Origin: an uncultured Eubacteriales bacterium
Lineage (GTDB): Bacteria > Bacillota > Clostridia > Oscillospirales > Oscillospiraceae
NCBI GenBank assembly: GCA_900549545.1
Contig: URPA01000019.1
Location: 1 to 29,439 of the forward strand
Direction of reading: 5' to 3'
DNA length: 29,439 nucleotides
In this document: positions 13,982 through 22,000 of the stretch, piece by piece
Numbering within the stretch: position 1 is the first letter of the stretch
Layout: every line of letters begins with the position of its first letter
The notes under the pieces: generated by a model
Told to the model about the DNA's origin: nothing
Seen by the model: only the letters and a program-made list of their open reading frames with translations
Database searches by the model: none
Made by a program: the position numbers and the translations under genes

Positions 13982-15556
13982 ATGGAGAACAATCGCAGTT
14001 CATGGGGAAGTAATTTAGGCTTCCTGCTTGCCGCAATCGGTTCTGCCGTTGGCCTCGGCAACATCTGGGGCTTCCCGTACAAAATGGGTAAGAGCGGCGG
14101 CTTTACCTTCCTGATCGTTTACCTGCTGCTGGCAGTCTTCGTTGGCATGATAATCATGGTCAGTGAGCTGGCCCTCGGCCGTAAGACCGGCACCAACCCC
14201 ATTGCAGCGTACAAAAAGGCTTCCAAGAAATTCGCATGGATAGGCTGGCTTGCCGTTTTGGCTCCCTTCCTTATCATGAGCTTCTATTCTGTCCTTGGCG
14301 GCTACTGCATCCAGTATATGTCCCTGAACCTTGCCGAGCTGAGCTTTGGTCTGAGCAGCATCTTCGGCGGCGCTATCACCGGCGGTGCCACCTTCAGCGC
14401 CATGCTCACCAACCCCTTCGGCTGCATCGTGTTCACACTTCTGTTCATGATAATCTGCATGCTCATCGTTCAGGGTGGTGTTGAGAGCGGCATCGAGAAG
14501 TTCAACAAGGTCGGTATGCCCGCCCTGTTCGTGATGCTCGTCATCGTCATCATCCGCGCCCTGACCCTGCCCCACGCTGTTGAGGGTCTTAAGTTCATGT
14601 TCGTTCCCGGCTACGCTGTGGCGGGCGGCTTTATCGAGGAAGCACCCGACTTCATCAGCGTCCTCGGCACTGCCGGTGGTCAGATGTTCTTCTCCCTGTC
14701 CCTTGCAATGGGCGCTATGATCACCTACGGCTCTTACCTTGACAAGAAAGAGAATCTGGTCAAGAACTCCGCCGTCATCGTTGTCGCCGATACCATCGTC
14801 GCTCTGATGGCCGGTCTCGCCGTTATCCCCGCCGCCGTTGCCAACGGCCTTGCAAGCGGCCTCGCTCCCAATGAGCTGGTTCTGAACGGGCCCAAGCTTC
14901 TCTTTGTCACCATGCAGGATGTTTTCTCCAACATGGGCGCCGCTGGTCCTCTGTTCGGCGTTATCTTCTACCTGCTGGTTCTGCTTGCCGCCATCTCCTC
15001 CGCCATCTCCCTGATGGAAGTCGTCTCTGCCTACTTCATTGACAAGGCAGTTGCCAAGGGCAAGCCCGCAAACCGCAAAAAGACCGTTCTCTGGGTCTCC
15101 GTCGCCATCATGATTGAGGCTATTCTGGTCGCTGTCTGCGGTCTCGGCTCCAACGGCATCGCCCCGTCCGACATTCTCGGTCTCACCGGCGGCGACTACT
15201 ACATGATGTTCATCGACTGCTGGCTCGACTTCTTTGACTTCATCGCTGAAGGTCTTGCAATGCCCATTGGCGCTATGCTCATGGCGCTGTGCATTGGTGG
15301 TGAGCTTAAGCCCGACTACATACTGGCTGAGGTTCATAACGGTGAACACTCCGCGTTCTTTGACAAATTCTATCGCTTCTGCATTTACTTCATCGTTCCC
15401 GTTGTCATGGCCTTCGTTCTGGCCGGCATGCTCATCGACAACCTGACCTGCGCCGCCAACGCCGCCTACATCAAGCCCGTTTGCTACGGTGTATCCGCTG
15501 CGCTCTGCGTTGTCTTCTATCTCGTTGGATACCTTGGCAACAAAAAGGCCGCCTAA
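13982..15556 (+). CDS. Neurotransmitter:sodium symporter family transporter
   Basis: A 524-aa SNF/NSS transporter that couples inward sodium movement to uptake of an amino acid or related amine. The N-terminal signature SSWGSNLGFLLAAIGSAVGLGNIWGFPY with the unwound TM1 region, the GGFTFLIVYLLLAVFVG TM2 and SELALGRKTG loop are diagnostic. About eleven to twelve membrane helices are evident, as in bacterial MhsT/TnaT-type members. The substrate cannot be read from sequence; hydrophobic or aromatic amino acids are common for the family. GAAGGAG precedes the ATG. It has its own promoter and terminator and a divergent LysR regulator. Codon use is smoother than in its neighbours, suggesting strong expression. 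Confidence 0.95.
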   Translation: MENNRSSWGSNLGFLLAAIGSAVGLGNIWGFPYKMGKSGGFTFLIVYLLLAVFVGMIIMVSELALGRKTGTNPIAAYKKASKKFAWIGWLAVLAPFLIMSFYSVLGGYCIQYMSLNLAELSFGLSSIFGGAITGGATFSAMLTNPFGCIVFTLLFMIICMLIVQGGVESGIEKFNKVGMPALFVMLVIVIIRALTLPHAVEGLKFMFVPGYAVAGGFIEEAPDFISVLGTAGGQMFFSLSLAMGAMITYGSYLDKKENLVKNSAVIVVADTIVALMAGLAVIPAAVANGLASGLAPNELVLNGPKLLFVTMQDVFSNMGAAGPLFGVIFYLLVLLAAISSAISLMEVVSAYFIDKAVAKGKPANRKKTVLWVSVAIMIEAILVAVCGLGSNGIAPSDILGLTGGDYYMMFIDCWLDFFDFIAEGLAMPIGAMLMALCIGGELKPDYILAEVHNGEHSAFFDKFYRFCIYFIVPVVMAFVLAGMLIDNLTCAANAAYIKPVCYGVSAALCVVFYLVGYLGNKKAA

Positions 15557-15598
15557 ACAGTCACCTAACATTCACTCCAAATAAAAGCAACTCCCCCG

Positions 15599-15624
15599 AA
15601 AGCCGCGGTTTGCACCGCGGCTTT
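15599..15624 (+). terminator. Terminator of the sodium symporter gene
   Basis: An 11-bp perfect stem AAAGCCGCGGT ttgc ACCGCGGCTTT followed by CTCTATT, 42 bases after the stop. Outer CCCCC/GGGGG arms can lengthen the structure. Confidence 0.85.
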
Positions 15625-15977
15625 CTCTATTGGGGGATGGTATATTGCAATAGAGTTTAGCCAACTTTCTCTTGCTGTCAAGAGAAAGTTGCAAAGAGAA
15701 GCACTTAGGAGGGGAAGATTGCGTCAAAAGAAGCTAACTGCATTTCATTTCCCGTTAGCACGGAAAATTACATATCCGTTAGCTCCTTTTTCCTTTCAAA
15801 ATCATGACCCGGCATAGCCGGGTCATGATTTTGTATAAACGACAAGTAAAAAATCTCTCTAATTGAAACGAGTAAAGAGGAGTGCCTCTTTACAATCTCC
15901 CGTGCAGGGCAAAACATTCAACGCTGAATTAAACTCATTGCGAGTTTAGGAATATAAGTGCCAAAATTTGCGCCATT
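15625..15977. other. Gene-free stretch with a series of perfect hairpins
   Basis: No supported ORF. It contains CAACTTTCTCTT gctgtc AAGAGAAAGTTG (15662-15691), a GCTAAC/GTTAGC pairing region with a second CCGTTAGC (about 15733-15784), a terminator-grade hairpin (15797-15833), GTAAAGAGG agtg CCTCTTTAC (15872-15893) and AAACTC attgc GAGTTT near 15927. The density of structure suggests a small RNA or a decayed repetitive element. Confidence 0.55.
15797..15833. terminator. 17-bp terminator-like hairpin in gene-free DNA
   Basis: CAAAATCATGACCCGGC ata and its perfect complement (15817-15833), ending GATTTTG. It is symmetrical and sits 170 bases beyond the symporter terminator, so it may end an unannotated transcript such as a small RNA on either strand. 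Confidence 0.6.
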
Positions 15978-16089
15978 CCCTTGGCTCTCCCTCTGGCTGC
16001 GCCCGCAGGCGCGTTTCGGAGCGCAACCGCCGCAAGGCGGCTCTTAGCGCGGAGATGAGAGCTGGCGGCGAAGCCGCCTGAGAGGGTAT
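15978..16089. repeat. Full copy of the dispersed multi-hairpin repeat
   Basis: It begins CCTTGGCTCTCCC and ends GAGAGCTGGCGGC gaa GCCGCCTGAGAGGGTAT. The interior GGCTGCGCCCGCAGGCGCG and CCGCCGCAAGGCGG add further hairpins. The left end matches 12684-12713, and both ends match the minus strand of 2758-2806. It lies just downstream of the stop of the 16102 gene. Confidence 0.75.
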
Positions 16090-16101
16090 GCGCTGCAATC
16101 T

Positions 16102-16536
16102 TCACAAAAACTGCCGCATATCCTGCGCGAGGCCGCTCTCCAAACTTATCAGCCGCTTGGCGATGCCCTTGGAGCTCTCGTCCGCGGCGGCGTACTGGTT
16201 GAGGTAGCGGCTGAGGGACTTGACGCCCATGTTGCAGCCGTCGGTCATGAGGCTTGCGATGCTGCTGTCCTGCTCATCCATGCCGAGCCTTACCTCGGTT
16301 TTGAGTTGCGCCATCTTCTCGGCGATGAAATTGGGCTGTTTTCCCTCGTCGCCGTAGCGGTGGAGCTGGCGCTGAAGCTCGCGGTCAAGGCTCATATGCT
16401 CGTCCTTGCAGGTTTTGAGCAACCGGCGCAGGTCGGTGCAATGCGCCTTGTCCAGCACATCGTCAATGGATTTTACGCCCATTTTTATCCCCGCGTCGCA
16501 CTCTCTGAGCAGCTTTATAGTGTCGTCGTGTATCAT
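16102..16536 (-). CDS. Small helical protein, possibly ferritin-like four-helix bundle
   Basis: A 144-aa, predominantly helical, soluble protein with no recognised motif. Two similar segments occur: MGVKSIDDVLDK (near residue 21) and MGVKSLSRYLNQ (near residue 105). They suggest two helix-hairpin halves, as in four-helix bundles of the DUF2383/ferritin-like type; this is inference. The ATG at 16536 has AAGGAG eight bases upstream and is preferred over an in-frame ATG 36 bases upstream. It follows blaI-blaR1 in the same direction but is separated by a strong terminator, so it is probably independently transcribed. No metal-ligand set (paired ExxH) is visible. Confidence 0.65.
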   Translation of the reverse strand: MIHDDTIKLLRECDAGIKMGVKSIDDVLDKAHCTDLRRLLKTCKDEHMSLDRELQRQLHRYGDEGKQPNFIAEKMAQLKTEVRLGMDEQDSSIASLMTDGCNMGVKSLSRYLNQYAAADESSKGIAKRLISLESGLAQDMRQFL

Positions 16537-16601
16537 GGCAAAATCTCCTTGGAAGTTTTTATTCAAATCCAAGTATGTGGAATTTTGCCTGGAATATTCG
16601 C

Positions 16602-16631
16602 AAAAAATGACCGCTCGAAAGCGGTCATTTT
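16602..16631 (-). terminator. Terminator of blaI-blaR1
   Basis: A 12-bp perfect stem (AAAATGACCGCT / AGCGGTCATTTT, CGAA on the plus strand as loop). On the minus strand it is followed by a run of six Ts in total, directly after the blaR1 stop. Confidence 0.9.
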
Positions 16632-16633
16632 CC

Positions 16634-18448
16634 TCATTTTATATTCGTTATCACCCAATCATCCTGCCGGAGATAGCTTGTGTCAGTGTTCTCCTCGCTC
16701 TCGGGGACGGCGGCGGACCAGATGACGTGCCCCGCCTCGTCCAGCGCGGAAATTTCAAGCCCGCGCAGGTCGGTGAGGCCGAAGTCCGCGCCGAAAAGCA
16801 GCACCCGCTCGCCCGCTTTGAACGGCGTCTCGTCGGCGTTCATAAGGCCGCCGCTCCTGCCGGGAAGGGAATATTCTATCCGGCTGATATTCTCTGCGCC
16901 GATGGTGATGAAAAACTCCATGCTATGCCCGTAACCCTCGCTCGTGAAGGCGGCAAGCTCCCCGTCCGCGCCGTGAAAGCTTATCTTGCCCATGTTGCCG
17001 ATGCGGTCAAAGGCCATGGCGGCGCAGTCTTCAAAATCCCTTTCGCCGCTGCCGGAGAGATAGACCATCAGCTCGTAAGGCTCGCTCTCGGTCTGGAGCT
17101 TTATTGAGGAATACGCCCAGCCCTCGGGATAGGGCAGGCTCTGGGCAATGCCGCTCACCGCCGGGGCATCGCCGATATACTCGACCGTGGACGGGATGCG
17201 CACCTGAACATTCTCGACATTCAGATATACATCAATGTCCTCGTCCGCGGGATTTTGCACACTTACGCCGATTTCCACCCACGCGCCCTTCTCCGCCTCC
17301 ATGCGCACCGGCATACCGGGCGTCAGGTACTGCGACTCATCATAGGCCGTCTCCGTCTGGGCGTACACGGGGCGAAGCTGCACCAGTGTATCGCCAAGAC
17401 CCTCCCCGGCGCTTACAATAATGTGCCCCTTCGTGGGGCATATCTGCGTATCGGAGTAGACAATCTCCTCCTCGCTTCCGGCGGGGATAGTTATGCGCAG
17501 GGTATAATTGTCCCGCTCCGGATTTGTAAGGAAGCACAGCGCCATGCCCGCGCAGACGATGAGCGCCGCCAGAAGCACCCAAAATCCGGGCTTTTTATAG
17601 TTCATCACGCTTTTCACCCGCTCCTTTATGCCGACCTCGCCGAATGCCAGCGGGCAGGGGGCCATGGCTCGGGGCCTGACGCTGCACGTCAGCAGCGCCT
17701 GAGTGTAATCCGCGCGCTGTTCACCATTGAGCGCCCTGATGACCCTCTCGTCACAGGCAAGCTCAATATCCCGGCAGAAAAACACGTACCCCAGCCACAC
17801 CAGCGGGTTGAACCAGTGCAGCGCCAGCAGCAGAAAGCCCAGCGGCTTCCACCAGTGGTCCCGGCGGCTGATATGCGCCCGCTCATGGGCGAGGACCTGC
17901 TCCATGTCCTGCTCGCTCAGGCCAAAGGGCAGGTAAATTTTCGGCTTGAAAACGCCCAGCACAAAGGGCGTTGCCGCGTTCTCGCTCTGATAGACGTTGC
18001 CCCTAAGCGGTATCGCGGTGCTCAGCCGGTGCCGCAGGCGCAGATAGCTCACGGCGGTGTAGATTAGCATCACCGCGACGCCCGCGAGCCAGATATGCGC
18101 GCAGACCGTGACAACCACCTGAAGCGGGTTGACACTCGCCCCGACCGCCGGAGACAGAGAGCCGCTGATAACCGGGTTGACAGCGGCGTTTACCGCGTCA
18201 ATGCCGCTGTCGATAAGCGGCGTGCGCGCCATTTCGATGTCGGCAGGCACTGTCTGCGCACTGGGCACGAGGCTGAATGCGCTCTCTATCGAAATCGGCA
18301 GAGCAAGGCGCAGCCCGGCAAGCCCCCACATCAGGATGTTGACCCACTTCGGCGCGCGTCTGGGCACAAGGCGCAGCACCAGCACCGCCAAAATCAGCCA
18401 GGAGGCGGATATGCTCATGTTGAGAATCTTCAAAAACAGCGCGTTCAT
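16634..18448 (-). CDS. BlaR1/MecR1-type M56 membrane metalloprotease with an unusual sensor domain
   Basis: A 604-aa integral membrane zinc protease. Three N-terminal helices (about 8-26, 36-52, 111-131) precede the gluzincin domain with HERAH (188-192) and ELACDE (229-234), which supply the zinc ligands and catalytic Glu. A fourth helix lies at 290-307. In BlaR1 the outer C-terminal domain is a penicillin-binding sensor that signals the protease to inactivate BlaI. Here the last 295 residues contain beta-strand-rich repeats but no SxxK, SxN or KTG penicillin-binding motifs, so the signal is probably not a beta-lactam. It overlaps blaI by four bases (ATGA). Confidence 0.88.
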   Translation of the reverse strand: MNALFLKILNMSISASWLILAVLVLRLVPRRAPKWVNILMWGLAGLRLALPISIESAFSLVPSAQTVPADIEMARTPLIDSGIDAVNAAVNPVISGSLSPAVGASVNPLQVVVTVCAHIWLAGVAVMLIYTAVSYLRLRHRLSTAIPLRGNVYQSENAATPFVLGVFKPKIYLPFGLSEQDMEQVLAHERAHISRRDHWWKPLGFLLLALHWFNPLVWLGYVFFCRDIELACDERVIRALNGEQRADYTQALLTCSVRPRAMAPCPLAFGEVGIKERVKSVMNYKKPGFWVLLAALIVCAGMALCFLTNPERDNYTLRITIPAGSEEEIVYSDTQICPTKGHIIVSAGEGLGDTLVQLRPVYAQTETAYDESQYLTPGMPVRMEAEKGAWVEIGVSVQNPADEDIDVYLNVENVQVRIPSTVEYIGDAPAVSGIAQSLPYPEGWAYSSIKLQTESEPYELMVYLSGSGERDFEDCAAMAFDRIGNMGKISFHGADGELAAFTSEGYGHSMEFFITIGAENISRIEYSLPGRSGGLMNADETPFKAGERVLLFGADFGLTDLRGLEISALDEAGHVIWSAAVPESEENTDTSYLRQDDWVITNIK

Positions 18449-18816
18449 CCTTGCCCTCCTCTGCGGATGCAGTCAATCATCCGCTGCACCTCGTCAAGCT
18501 CCTTGTCAGTGAGCTTCTGCTGCCGCGTAAAGGCGGCGAGGAAGGCCGGGACGGAGCCTTCAAAGCGCTTTTCCACCAGCTCTCCAATTTCCCCTGCCTG
18601 CGCCTCGTCCTTTGAGACGATGGAGGTTATTGTCCCGTTCTCGTTTTTCAGTACGCCCCGCTCGGCAAGGCGCTTTATCACCGTGTAGGTCGTCGTGCGC
18701 TTCCATTCAAGCTGCTCATTGCACAGCCGCGCAAGCTCCGCCGCCGTCACCGGCTCATGCTCCCACATGATGAGGCAAAAGCGGTATTCGCACTCGTGAA
18801 TTTTAGGTGTGTTCAT
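18445..18816 (-). CDS. BlaI/MecI family transcriptional repressor
   Basis: A 123-aa winged-helix repressor. Residues 1-75 contain ECEYRFCLIMWEHEPVTAAEL, LEWKRTTTYTVIKRLAERGVL and the wing, typical for BlaI/MecI; the rest is the dimerisation helix. Such repressors bind paired dyads as dimers and are inactivated through the partner BlaR1 protease encoded immediately downstream. The ATG at 18816 has GGAG six bases upstream; the frame is open further up to a TTG, but that lies inside the operator. The gene is probably autoregulated through the strong dyad at 18879-18930. Confidence 0.92.
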   Translation of the reverse strand: MNTPKIHECEYRFCLIMWEHEPVTAAELARLCNEQLEWKRTTTYTVIKRLAERGVLKNENGTITSIVSKDEAQAGEIGELVEKRFEGSVPAFLAAFTRQQKLTDKELDEVQRMIDCIRRGGQG

Positions 18817-18831
18817 AGAAATCTCCATTCT

Positions 18832-18862
18832 GCTTTGCTTGCCGCTTCGCGGCAAGCAAAGC
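18832..18862 (-). other. Perfect 14-bp hairpin in the blaI leader
   Basis: GCTTTGCTTGCCGC ttc GCGGCAAGCAAAGC lies between the operator and the blaI Shine-Dalgarno sequence, ending about 15 bases before the start codon. No T-run follows, so it is more likely an mRNA-stability or translation-control element than a terminator. Confidence 0.6.
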
Positions 18863-18878
18863 ACGCCACAACAAAATC

Positions 18879-18936
18879 TCCTCTGTCTAATGGTGTAGAC
18901 CAATTGTAGTCTACACCATTAGACAGAGGATGTCAA
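18879..18936 (-). promoter_or_regulatory. Paired BlaI operators overlapping the blaI promoter
   Basis: A 22-bp perfect inverted repeat (18879-18900 and 18909-18930, 8-bp spacer). Each arm holds its own dyad: GTCTA atggtg TAGAC (18885-18900) and GTCTA caccat TAGAC (18909-18924). On the minus strand a perfect TTGACA (-35, complement of 18931-18936) is followed after 17 bp by TAGACT (complement of 18908-18913) inside the upstream operator. BlaI bound to either dyad would block the promoter. Confidence 0.85.
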
Positions 18937-18961
18937 GATGGAAATTATGGCAGCTATGAAA

Positions 18962-18997
18962 GGCGGGACAGATGGTATCTGCTCCATCTGTCCCGCC
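18962..18997 (-). terminator. Terminator of the giant surface-protein gene
   Basis: A 14-bp perfect stem GGCGGGACAGATGG / CCATCTGTCCCGCC with an 8-nt loop, 14 bases after the minus-strand stop and followed there by TTTCAT. The stem is strong and the T-run short. It also separates this gene from the blaI promoter region. Confidence 0.75.
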
Positions 18998-19011
18998 GGT
19001 TCAAATCGCTG

Positions 19012-22000
19012 TTATTGTTTTTCCTTTCTTCTGCGCCATGTACATACCATCAGCGCAGCAATACCAGCGCCGGAAATGGCCAGCAATGTCAGCCAGAGCG
19101 GAAGCTCCGCGCTGTCGCCTGTTTCGGTCAGCCCCGAGGGGGCGGGCGGGATCACGATGTCCTCCGGGGGCTGCGGATCATCATCCGAGCTGTCCAAAAG
19201 CCACTGGGCGGTGAGCTTCAGATCTGCACCCATGACAATCTCGCTCTCCGGCTGGTAAATATTTCCATCCTCGTCCTTCCAGCCGTCGAAAGCATATCCG
19301 CTCCGCTGCGGCGCAGCCTTCAGCTTAAGCGACGCACCCGGCAGCAGCTTCTGCGCCTCATAGCTCACCCCCTGGCCGGGGCTACCGCCGTTGAGATCGT
19401 AGCTGAGCACATAGGCCTCCAGCACATCGGCAACGCCGTTGCCGTCCTCGTCATAGCCCCATGCGGCATAGACCGTCACATCCGCATCGCCGAAGACAAG
19501 CTCCGTGAGCGTCTGCGGCTTATCATCGTCAATACTGAGGAGCTTATCCTGAGCCTCCGCTGTCCAGCCGATAAAAGCAACGGCCTTGCCGTCCACATCG
19601 CTGTGGGTTGGTATCTGCTGACTCAGCACAAGCATATCTCCGGGAAGATATATCGCGTTATCCTGCGGCACCGTCGTACTTATGACCGTACCCCGGCATG
19701 GATTTCCGTCATATACAACATGGCGTACCTCGGCAAAATCCGCGGCTCCGTTGCCGTTTTTGTCCTCAGCCCAGACCGCGTAGAGCCTTATATTCTCCGT
19801 GCCGAAGATGATATTGCCTGTTTTGATAAGGGTCTTATCAATTTCGTCCCCCTCGGCTGCGGTAAAGGCGTCAGGTTTCTCCGTGGTGCTCCATCCCACA
19901 AACAGCTCATTGTCTCCGCGCGTAAAGCCCGTATCCGCCGTCAGCTTGACAGTGCTGTGCTTTTCTATGCCGGTCACATCAGCCGGGGCAGCCCCGTTGC
20001 CCCCATTGAGATCATAGCTCAGGATGTAGGTCTCCAGCACATCGGCAACGCCGTTGCCGTCCTCGTCATAGCCCCATGCGGCATAGACCGTCATATCCGC
20101 GCCGCCAAATTCAAGCTCCGTGACCTTGCTCTCGGGCACATTGTCCGTGCGCTGGAGAATACCCTGCACCGGGGTGGTCGTCCAGCAGATGAAGGCGACC
20201 TTCTTGCCTCCCACATCGCTGTGGGTAGGTATCTGCCGGCTCAGGGTCACAGTATTACCGGGCAGATAAATGTTAGTATCCGTGGGCAGAGCACTGACTG
20301 TGCCGCCGTCTCTGGCGTTGGCTTCGTATGTCAGGCGGCGCTCCTCCGTGTAGTCGGCGTTCCCGTTCTTGTTGCTGTCAGCCGCCCATACGGCGTAAAC
20401 ATTGGTGCTGCCGTACTCGTCGGCGTATTTGCTCGTGTCGGCTGCGTCGGCATCGGGTGTTCCGGCGGGAGCCTTCTCCAGCATCTTAACGGTATAGTCC
20501 TTGAGTATGCTGCTTTCCAGGCCGTCATACTGCGCCTTGGTCTGAATAACGGTATCCAGTATGGGTGCGCTGCTCCAGCCGATGAAGATATTGTCCCCAT
20601 AAGTAAAGCTGAAGCTGCCTGTGCTGCCCTCCACCTCTTTGCCGGGGTCGTAATGATCGACCAGCTTGCCGCCCATGTTCTGCGCGCTGGTGCTGAGCGG
20701 AACCGTCTCGCCAACGACATGGTAGTGGGGGCAAATCACATCTCTGCGGTCACCGTTATTGCCGTGATAGCGTACATGGACTGCCTCATCATTGTAGTCC
20801 GGGCTGCCGTTGCCGTTGTCGTCCTCTGCCCAGACAGCGTAGAGGGTGACATTATAGTTGGGCATGGTGTGTTCATCGCTCGAGATGATTTTGCCGATTG
20901 TATCCGGGGCGGCATTCCTGTCGAGTACACCCGCAATGCGCTCCGAGCTCCAGCCGACAAAGATTGCGTCGTCAAGTTTGAGGTTTGTCGTGCCCACATA
21001 GCTCGGAGTGACCCCCTCGCCCTCTATGTGCCATGAGGTCTCCGGCATAGGGGCAGAAGAGCCGTTGCCGTTGTAGCTGACGGAATAGAGCTTCTTCACC
21101 TCGGCGGTAAAGCTCATATCCGCCGTCACGGTCAGACCCTTTAGTTCAGCAAGGGTGTAGCTATTTGTCCCGTCCGACCATTTTTCGATGAATTTATAGC
21201 CGCTGTCCACGGTAACGGCGGGAACATCCCCGTCGAGGAGCTTATCATTGTGCCACACATTGACGGACTTCTCGCCGCCCGCACCGTCCAAGACGGCATT
21301 TTCCGCCTTGAAGGTCACCTTATGCGGCTGCTGAAGGCCAATATCCAGCACGGCTTCGCCCGCTCCCTTTGCGAGTGTGGCGCTCGCCGTGGCGGTTTTG
21401 AGATCGTCTCCGACTGAGAATCGGCTTCCGACTGTCGGGAGAGAGAACTTCAGCGGATTGTTTGAGCTGCAATCTGGATCTCCGGGGTTGCTTACTATGA
21501 CATGATACATATCCGCCAGTCTGCCGGTGAAGATATATTCGCCGTTTTTGGCGGTAGTTCTGTGGCTGTCGTTATCGCCGCTGGGCGTGGTCTCCTTATC
21601 CTCCACGCTGTTCCAATGCGGCGCATATATTTCGACAGCCTTTGTATACAGCTCATCTGTGCCATCCGTATACTTACCGTCATAGTCCTTATCCAGAAAT
21701 ACCTTGCCCTTTATAACGCCGGTCTGGAACTCTATCTGGATATGGGGCAAAGGGTTATGCCCCTGGTTTGTGGTCATGCCCACTGAGTACGGGGACACGC
21801 CGCAGGGTCCGAAGTTGACCACGCTGCCCACCAGCTTTGCGTTGCTTTCAAACTCCGGTTTAAGGTGCATATAAACTTTAAGCTCTGCATTATTTCTGAT
21901 ACCGGTCGAAGTATCCTTGACCGCGATGCGGATCATTTTCACCGTATTCCAGTCAGTGATCGCGCTCGCATCCACATAATTGTCCGGATTGCTGTAGTGG

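Noticed and set aside
14015..15571. A 518-codon minus-strand reading frame opposite the sodium symporter
   Set aside because: It is the mirror of a well-recognised transporter gene; its product is low-complexity and Gly/Asp/His-rich, with no ribosome site. It reflects codon bias of the plus-strand gene.
19015..21036. A 673-codon plus-strand frame opposite the giant surface gene
   Set aside because: It follows the repeats of the minus-strand gene and has no ribosome site or recognisable domain.
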